In this document: positions 59,479-64,000 of the stretch, in pieces
Position numbering within the stretch: position 1 is the stretch's first letter
How the letters are laid out: each line of letters opens with the position of its first letter
From: Anaerolineales bacterium
GTDB taxonomy: Bacteria > Chloroflexota > Anaerolineae > 4572-78 > J111
Direction: 5' to 3'
Length of the DNA stretch: 64,000 nt
Assembly (NCBI GenBank): GCA_015075185.1
Contig: JABTUW010000004.1
Span: forward strand, 248,001 to 312,000
The notes under the pieces: model-generated
Told to the model about the DNA's origin: nothing
What the model saw: only the letters and a program-made list of their open reading frames with translations
Databases searched by the model: none
Program-made: the position numbers and the translations under genes

Positions 59479-59751
59479 CTAATCGTGATGATTGGGCTGA
59501 ACCTCAATATTAGCGGCATCACCCCGGCGCAGTGAGAGATGATAGCCTTTAACGGTAAATTCGATGGGATCGCCAAGGGGCGCCACACGTTCCACGCCAA
59601 TAGTTTCGCCGCGCACCAGGCCCATTTCCAGCAGACGGCGGCGCAGGCTGGTGTGCCCACCTACCCGGACAATGGTTCCCTGTTGGCCGGGACTGAGGCT
59701 GCTAAGGGGCACGGTTTGGTGTCCGTTGTGATTTTGGCTCAGTGAAGGCAT
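59479..59751 (-). CDS. feoA: FeoA, SH3-like Fe2+-transport accessory protein
   Basis: A 90-residue FeoA with the SH3-like core (VPLSSLSPGQQGTIVRVGGH, then RRRLLEMGLVRGETIGVERV) and a short histidine-rich ending (PNHHD). ATG 59751 is chosen over the ATG two codons upstream because GGAAG is placed better. It is the first gene of the feo operon behind a GTGA-N6-TCAC site. It modulates FeoB GTPase activity in the family. Confidence 0.9.
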   Translation of the reverse strand: MPSLSQNHNGHQTVPLSSLSPGQQGTIVRVGGHTSLRRRLLEMGLVRGETIGVERVAPLGDPIEFTVKGYHLSLRRGDAANIEVQPNHHD

Positions 59752-59785
59752 GAACATCTTCCTTTTCGACTAATCGGATGGCCTC

Positions 59786-59828
59786 ATCTTAGCATAAATA
59801 CATGGCCCATAGCAGTGACATTTATCAC
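59786..59828 (-). promoter_or_regulatory. feo promoter with CRP/FNR-type site
   Basis: GTGA-CATTTA-TCAC (59815-59828) is a perfect core. On the minus strand TAAGAT (59791-59786) could be the -10 box, which would place the site centre about 42 bases before the start, the class II position. A second half-site TTGTCACG lies about 20 bases further upstream. It suggests that iron uptake is in the same regulon as the hydrogenase genes. Confidence 0.55.
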
Positions 59829-59928
59829 AAAACTAAGAGATTTTTGTCACGCTAAATTCTAAGTTAGATTACCCTAAATTTTAACTGAGGTTAAAAAAAG
59901 CTCTTGTTAGGTCAGTTTTTCTTGACCC

Positions 59929-59944
59929 TCAGTTCGCGAACTGA
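59929..59944. promoter_or_regulatory. Perfect 16-bp palindrome in the feo/Lrp intergenic region
   Basis: TCAGTTCGCGAACTGA is its own complement. It lies between the divergent feo operon and the Lrp gene, and is probably an operator for one of them. The binding protein is unknown. Confidence 0.45.
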
Positions 59945-60013
59945 ATCTTTCAAGGAGAGATGCTTGGTTTTCAGGCAAGATAGAAATAATATTCCTTAAT
60001 ATAGCTCAACTTA

Positions 60014-60042
60014 TTTGATTTGTTTTGAATTACCATTATAAT
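60014..60042 (+). promoter_or_regulatory. Promoter of the Lrp-family gene
   Basis: TTTGAT (60014-60019), a 17-base spacer and a perfect TATAAT (60037-60042). Transcription would start near 60049, 26 bases ahead of the ATG, with AGGG (60063-60066) as ribosome-binding site. Confidence 0.6.
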
Positions 60043-60074
60043 ACAAAATAATCATTGACAACAGGGCTATTGCT

Positions 60075-60557
60075 ATGATACAATCTTCGTTGGATGAGCA
60101 GTTAGATCATCTAGATAAGGCTATTCTGCACGTGCTGCAAACTGACGGACGCATCAGTAACGTGGATTTGGCAAATCAAGTCAACCTTTCCCCGCCGGCT
60201 ATTCACGCCCGGCTGAAACGCCTGGAACAGCGTGGTTACATCCGCCAGTTCGTCGCCTTAGTGGATCGGGAAAAGGTGGGCTATGATATGCTCTGTTTTA
60301 TCGAGGTGAGTTTGCAATTGCACCAGCCGGAGCAGGTGGAGAATTTTCGCCGGGTTATCCAACAAATGCCCGAAGTGTTGGAATGTCACCACGTAACCGG
60401 CGAATATGACTATTTATTAAAGGTGGTCATTCGCAACCGCAAAGATTTGGAACGCTTTGTAGTAAACCGGCTGACCCCCATTCCCGGCTTGGCCCGCATC
60501 CACACCAGCTTAACCCTGTCCGAGATAAAATCTACCACGGCTCTGCCGGTCGCTTAA
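60075..60557 (+). CDS. Lrp/AsnC-family transcriptional regulator
   Basis: A 160-residue protein with an N-terminal winged helix (LDKAILHVLQTDGRISNVDLA, then SPPAIHARLKRLEQRGYI) and a C-terminal RAM/ASNC ligand-binding domain (FIEVSLQLHQPEQVENF, then VTGEYDYLLKVVI). It is transcribed toward the tyrosine phenol-lyase gene, which starts 205 bases downstream. Lrp proteins commonly control amino-acid enzymes in response to amino acids, so control of the neighbour is plausible. Confidence 0.9.
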   Translation: MIQSSLDEQLDHLDKAILHVLQTDGRISNVDLANQVNLSPPAIHARLKRLEQRGYIRQFVALVDREKVGYDMLCFIEVSLQLHQPEQVENFRRVIQQMPEVLECHHVTGEYDYLLKVVIRNRKDLERFVVNRLTPIPGLARIHTSLTLSEIKSTTALPVA

Positions 60558-60605
60558 CTTTCATCTTGTCAACTTTAATGAAAACAGTCACCAGTAAACA
60601 GTGAC

Positions 60606-60633
60606 CAGTAATCAGTCTGGCTGCTGATTACTG
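60606..60633. repeat. Hairpin between the Lrp and tyrosine phenol-lyase genes
   Basis: CAGTAATCAG (60606-60615) and CTGATTACTG (60624-60633) are exact complements with an eight-base loop. Short related repeats (AGTCACCAGTAAACAGTGACCAG) flank it. It may be a terminator-like structure or an intergenic repeat. Confidence 0.45.
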
Positions 60634-60761
60634 ACTACTCATAACTCAATGTCATTAAGTTAAGGATGTAGCATAGGGCCTCGTGCCCGCCCACAAGGGG
60701 CTAAACTACACTAACTTGATGACATTGACCCATAACTGTTTACTATTATTAGGAGCTAACA

Positions 60762-62177
60762 ATGACGCATCCAATCCCCCAAACCATGGGCCAGCAATTT
60801 GGCCGCCGTTCCTGGGCCGAACCCTGGAAAATCAAAATGGTCGAGCCGCTGCGAATGATTAGCCGGGCCGAACGCGACCAGGCCATCGCTGCAGCCGGTT
60901 ACAACACTTTTCTGCTTCGTTCCGACGACGTTTACATTGACCTGTTGACCGACAGCGGCACCAGCGCCATGAGCGACCGTCAATGGGCCGGCATGATGCT
61001 GGGCGATGAAGCCTACGCCGGCAGCCGCAACTTCTACCACCTGGAAGAAGCGGTCCGCGAATATTACGGCTACCGCTATGTGGTTCCTACCCATCAAGGC
61101 CGGGGAGCCGAACATCTCATCAGCAAGGCGCTGATTAAGCCGGGCGATACCATCCCCGGCAACATGTATTTCACCACCACCCGCCTGCATCAGGAATTGG
61201 CCGGTGGCGTGTTTGTTGATGTGATTGTTGACGAGGCCCACGACCCGGCCAATTTGCATCCTTTCAAAGGTAATGTTGATCTGGACAAACTGGAGCGGGT
61301 CATCAAGCGAGTCGGCCCGGAAAAGATCCCCTATGTTAGCCTGGCCGGGACGGTCAACATGGCCGGCGGCCAGCCGGTCAGCATGGCCAACGTGCGAGCG
61401 CTGCGGGAATTGTGCGACCGCTACGGTATCCGCCTTTATCTGGACGCCACCCGCATGGTCGAAAATGCCTTTTTCATTCAGGAGCGGGAAGAGGGGTATG
61501 CCGACAAATCTATTGCGGCCATTTTAAAAGAGTTTTGCAGTTACACCGACGGCGCCTGGATGAGCGCCAAAAAGGATCACCTGGTCAACATTGGCGGCTG
61601 GCTGGCCGTGAATCACCAGGATGTCTTTGAAACTGCCAGCAACCTGGTGGTGGTTTACGAGGGCTTGCACACCTACGGTGGTATGGCGGGGCGCGATATG
61701 GAAGCGCTGGCCATCGGTATCACCGAAGCGGTGCAGGATGACCATATTCGCTCCCGCATCGGCCAGGTGCGCTACCTGGGTGAATTGCTGGCCGATTGGG
61801 ACATCCCGATTGTGCAGCCGGTAGGCGGCCACGCCATTTTTGTGAACGCCAAACGCTTCTACCCGCACCTGCCCCAGGATCAATTCCCGGCCCAAACCCT
61901 GGCCGCCGAACTCTATCTTGACTCCGGTATCCGGGCCATGGAGCGGGGCATTGTCAGCGCCGGGCGCGATCCTGAGACCGGCGACCACCGCTATCCGGCC
62001 CTGGAACTGGTCCGCCTGACCATTCCCCGCCGGGTTTACACTCAAGCCCACATGGATGTTACCGCCGAGGCCGTCAAGGCTGTCTACGAGGCCCGCGAGC
62101 AGACTCGCGGCCTGCGCATGGTCTACGAACCCAAATATCTGCGCTTTTTCCAGGCCCGCTTTGAGCCGATTGAATGA
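60762..62177 (+). CDS. tpl: Tyrosine phenol-lyase (beta-tyrosinase)
   Basis: A 471-residue PLP-dependent beta-eliminating lyase. Tyrosine to phenol, pyruvate and ammonia is predicted rather than tryptophan to indole. Motifs: the PLP lysine in SAKKDHLVNIGG, THQGRGAEHL for the phosphate site, and SGIRAMERG, which keeps the Met and Arg positions characteristic of tyrosine phenol-lyase where tryptophanases have a different sequence (for example GIRAVEIG). An N-terminal 15-residue extension is present relative to typical enzymes. AGGAG precedes the ATG. A strong intrinsic terminator follows at 62236. Lrp lies upstream. Confidence 0.88.
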   Translation: MTHPIPQTMGQQFGRRSWAEPWKIKMVEPLRMISRAERDQAIAAAGYNTFLLRSDDVYIDLLTDSGTSAMSDRQWAGMMLGDEAYAGSRNFYHLEEAVREYYGYRYVVPTHQGRGAEHLISKALIKPGDTIPGNMYFTTTRLHQELAGGVFVDVIVDEAHDPANLHPFKGNVDLDKLERVIKRVGPEKIPYVSLAGTVNMAGGQPVSMANVRALRELCDRYGIRLYLDATRMVENAFFIQEREEGYADKSIAAILKEFCSYTDGAWMSAKKDHLVNIGGWLAVNHQDVFETASNLVVVYEGLHTYGGMAGRDMEALAIGITEAVQDDHIRSRIGQVRYLGELLADWDIPIVQPVGGHAIFVNAKRFYPHLPQDQFPAQTLAAELYLDSGIRAMERGIVSAGRDPETGDHRYPALELVRLTIPRRVYTQAHMDVTAEAVKAVYEAREQTRGLRMVYEPKYLRFFQARFEPIE

Positions 62178-62235
62178 AACATGGAACGCGTTTTTTTAAT
62201 GCGGGAATGAGGCTCTGCTCCAGAAATAGAGCTGG

Positions 62236-62275
62236 CGAGGAGTCCAAAGTCCACTTTGGACTCCTCGTTTTTATT
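62236..62275 (+). terminator. Strong intrinsic terminator after tpl
   Basis: CGAGGAGTCCAAAG (62236-62249) pairs perfectly with 62254-62267 across a TCCA loop, followed by TTTTTATT. It is a textbook intrinsic terminator for the tpl transcript. Confidence 0.9.
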
Positions 62276-62334
62276 GCCTAATCTGTGGTATAATATTCAC
62301 CTTACAGATGCGGTAACTTCTTTCAGGGAAAAAT

Positions 62335-62832
62335 ATGGCGACCTCAACAAAAAACTCTCACTGCTCCTACTGCGGCCACCGCTTTGGCGAGGCTCAACCC
62401 TGGCCGCGCACGTGCGCCAACTGCGGCCATGTCACCTTCCTCAATCCGACGCCGGTAGCCGTGGTTTTGCTGCCGGTAGATGAGGGGCTGTTGGTCATTC
62501 GGCGGGGGATTCCGCCTCAGCAGGGCCGGTTAGCTCTGCCGGGAGGCTTCATTGATTTTGGCGAGACCTGGCAGGAGGCCGGTGCGCGCGAACTTTTTGA
62601 GGAAGCGGGCCTGACGATTGACCCCCAGGAAATCCGCGAGTTTGCGGTGCGCAGCGTGCCCGAAGGATTGATTATGATTTTTGGCCTGGCCCAACCCCGT
62701 CGCGCCGCAAGTCTGCCGCCTTTTGTCTCGTGTGAAGAGGCTATAGAACGGTTGGTCATCAATGAACCAGTAGAACTGGCTTTTCCCACTCACACGGAGG
62801 CTATGAGACTGTTCTTTCAAAACGGTCAATAG
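62335..62832 (+). CDS. Nudix hydrolase with N-terminal zinc ribbon
   Basis: A 165-residue protein. The N-terminus has two CxxC pairs (CSYCGHRF and CANCGHVT), a zinc ribbon like that of NADH pyrophosphatase-type Nudix enzymes. The Nudix box is complete: GGFIDFGETWQEAGARE followed by LFEEAGL. The substrate is unpredictable; NADH, ADP-ribose or nucleotide derivatives are common. It may also be read from a start further upstream, but ATG 62335 fits the zinc ribbon directly. Confidence 0.88.
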   Translation: MATSTKNSHCSYCGHRFGEAQPWPRTCANCGHVTFLNPTPVAVVLLPVDEGLLVIRRGIPPQQGRLALPGGFIDFGETWQEAGARELFEEAGLTIDPQEIREFAVRSVPEGLIMIFGLAQPRRAASLPPFVSCEEAIERLVINEPVELAFPTHTEAMRLFFQNGQ

Positions 62833-62883
62833 GCCAGGGACAATTCATTTCAGAAGAGCGTTGCCCCTGGAGGGTACATCCCA

Positions 62884-63441
62884 ATGAAAAAATCTTCCCG
62901 GAAAAAACAAGCCCCTGGCCAGAGTGAACAGGCCAAGCGCCGTTTTTTTGACTTGCTGCACCAGGGAACGGAGGCGCTGCACCAGGGGGATGTGGCCAAA
63001 GCCACTCGCTTTTTGGAACGGGCGCACCAGTTGGACCCCGACAATCACAACGCCACGCTCAACCTGGGGGGGGTCTACATCCTCTCCAAAAAGTTTACCC
63101 AGGCTGTGGCCCTCCTGGAGCCGTTGAGTGAGCGTGACCCCAACAACCCGATGGTCTGGACCAACCTGGGCGCGGCTTACCTGGGCAACCCGATTTTAGC
63201 CAGAGAGGCCGAGCAACTCCGGGCTATTGCCGCTTTTGAGCGGGCCATCGAATTGAACCCGGCCGCGCCGAATGTGGCTTACAATCTGGGGCTGGTTCAT
63301 CTGGACCGCCAGGACAACGAGCGGGCGCTGCACTGGTTTCAGCGAGCCGTCCAGGCTAACCCAAATGATCGGGATGCCCGGCGCTTTGTAGAGCAGTTAG
63401 CGGGGGAAACAAAAGACAAAAGGGAGGAGTCTTCAACTTAA
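62884..63441 (+). CDS. TPR-repeat protein
   Basis: A 185-residue protein with a basic N-terminus (KKSSRKKQAP) and about four tetratricopeptide repeats (for example GTEALHQGDVAKATRFLERA, then LNLGGVYILSKKFTQAVALL and VAYNLGLVHLDRQDNERALH). It is probably a protein-interaction scaffold. It is transcribed after the Nudix gene with a 51-base gap; a short stem (63422-63430 with 63441-63449) overlaps its end. Confidence 0.85.
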   Translation: MKKSSRKKQAPGQSEQAKRRFFDLLHQGTEALHQGDVAKATRFLERAHQLDPDNHNATLNLGGVYILSKKFTQAVALLEPLSERDPNNPMVWTNLGAAYLGNPILAREAEQLRAIAAFERAIELNPAAPNVAYNLGLVHLDRQDNERALHWFQRAVQANPNDRDARRFVEQLAGETKDKREESST

Positions 63442-63449
63442 CTCCTCCC
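63422..63449 (+). terminator. Weak stem-loop at the end of the TPR gene
   Basis: GGGAGGAGT (63422-63430) pairs exactly with ACTCCTCCC (63441-63449) across a ten-base loop that contains the stop region. No T-run follows. The next gene converges on it. Confidence 0.4.
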
Positions 63450-63509
63450 CCTTCACTTGCCTCTGTCAAATCCTCGACGTGAGGTGGGTAAAAATCAAAA
63501 GTATCGAAC

Positions 63510-64000
63510 CTAAGCCCGTTCCCGGCGGCGGGCGTTGTGCCGCTCTCGCCGGCCGGCTGGGTCGCCGTTTACGCCGGCGATTGCGTTTTCAGCCAGCAAT
63601 TCGTCCGCAGCCGGCAGCTCAAAATCCTTGAGTGCCGCTTTGATCGCGGTAATGTGACTGGGAGTGCTGCCGCAGCAGCCGCCCAGCATTTTGACCCCCT
63701 GCGCCCCAAATTTCAAGGCATAGTCGGCCATAATCTCCGGGGTTACATCGTAAACTGCCTCCATCGCGCCTTCCATATGCGGCAAACCGGCGTTGGGCTT
63801 GGCGACGAGCGTCGCCTCCGGCAAGGCCCGGCGCATGGCCGTCATCGCTACCAGGTTCTCTTCCAGTGTCCGGCCACAGTTGACCCCCACGGCCAGGACA
63901 TCCATACTCCACAACTCCCGCGCCGCCTCTTCCGGGCGAACACCCATCATCGTCCGGCCGTGCATATCGAAGCTCATCGTTACCGTGACCGGCAGCTTTG
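63510..64000 (-). CDS. Homocysteine S-methyltransferase-family protein (partial, 3' part)
   Basis: The frame runs off the window edge at 64000, so only the C-terminal part (about 163 residues) is seen. The zinc-binding motif GGCCGSTPSHI, typical of homocysteine methyltransferase domains (MetH N-domain/Hcy-binding), is present, preceded by VGVNCGRTLEEN (the first Cys of the zinc site). The frame is open to the edge, with TVTMSFDMHGRTMMG read at its beginning. The short basic tail is unusual. The methyl donor (betaine, S-methylmethionine or methylfolate) is unknown. Confidence 0.85.
   Translation of the reverse strand, partial: KLPVTVTMSFDMHGRTMMGVRPEEAARELWSMDVLAVGVNCGRTLEENLVAMTAMRRALPEATLVAKPNAGLPHMEGAMEAVYDVTPEIMADYALKFGAQGVKMLGGCCGSTPSHITAIKAALKDFELPAADELLAENAIAGVNGDPAGRRERHNARRRERA

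Noticed and set aside
1..64000. CRISPR array, phage attachment site or rRNA/tRNA genes
   Set aside because: I see no regularly spaced direct repeats, no integrase, and no recognisable rRNA or complete tRNA. Repeats found are palindromes or isolated short units.

Overview
The window reads as a chromosome segment of a facultative or strict anaerobe, most likely a Chloroflexota (Anaerolineae-like) bacterium. That placement is an inference from gene content: HoxEFUYH with HydABC-style accessory genes, DUF2079 and GT-C membrane proteins, a split FeoB and a group-ECF41 sigma factor. No rRNA, tRNA or other marker gene in the window settles it. Many starts are TTG or GTG, and genes are tightly packed in operons.

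The left half (about 2.0-29.6 kb, all + strand) is a hydrogen/formate energy-metabolism locus. It opens with a complete NAD-linked [NiFe] hydrogenase operon, hoxEFUYH plus its maturation protease. A regulatory or accessory cassette follows (two DRTGG proteins, a CBS-HATPase protein and a PHP protein) of the type that normally accompanies electron-bifurcating [FeFe] hydrogenases. A second operon starts at about 10.6 kb: NuoE/HydC, a HATPase protein, a thioredoxin-like ferredoxin, and a 1022-residue fusion of NuoF/HydB with a GltD/NfnB-type NAD(P)H oxidoreductase. Next come a second NuoE-NuoF pair and a formate dehydrogenase alpha subunit of 922 residues, read through an in-frame UGA (selenocysteine) with a SECIS-like hairpin just downstream. 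FocA, FdhD, a NuoG/HydA-like iron-sulfur subunit, a second [NiFe] hydrogenase (small subunit, large subunit, protease), HypA, HypB and a cyclic-nucleotide-binding protein complete the locus. Sites of the form GTGA-N6-TCAC, typical of the CRP/FNR family, precede the hox, hydC, hypAB and feo operons, which suggests one redox or energy regulon.

From 29.7 to 37.6 kb lie a fused ammonium-transporter/histidine-kinase/receiver protein, a DDE insertion sequence of about 1.6 kb, two HtrA-type proteases and a LuxR response regulator. From 37.6 to 49.9 kb the minus strand carries a surface-glycan locus: several GT-C membrane glycosyltransferase-like proteins, a methyltransferase, a glutamine-dependent asparagine synthase homologue, an SGNH-hydrolase-like membrane protein and a polyprenyl-phosphate mannosyltransferase-like GT2 enzyme.

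The right end (50-64 kb) holds an esterase, a frameshifted leucine-rich-repeat lipoprotein gene, an ECF41 sigma factor/epimerase operon with a perfect ECF41-type promoter, a pentapeptide-repeat protein, a small Ras-like GTPase, a CBS protein, a YqaE-like peptide, a feoA-feoB(split)-feoC iron-uptake operon, an Lrp regulator followed by tyrosine phenol-lyase, a Nudix hydrolase, a TPR protein and the 3' part of a homocysteine methyltransferase gene that leaves the window. Dispersed palindromic repeats, including two REP/MITE-like elements with almost identical 15-bp ends, sit between genes.
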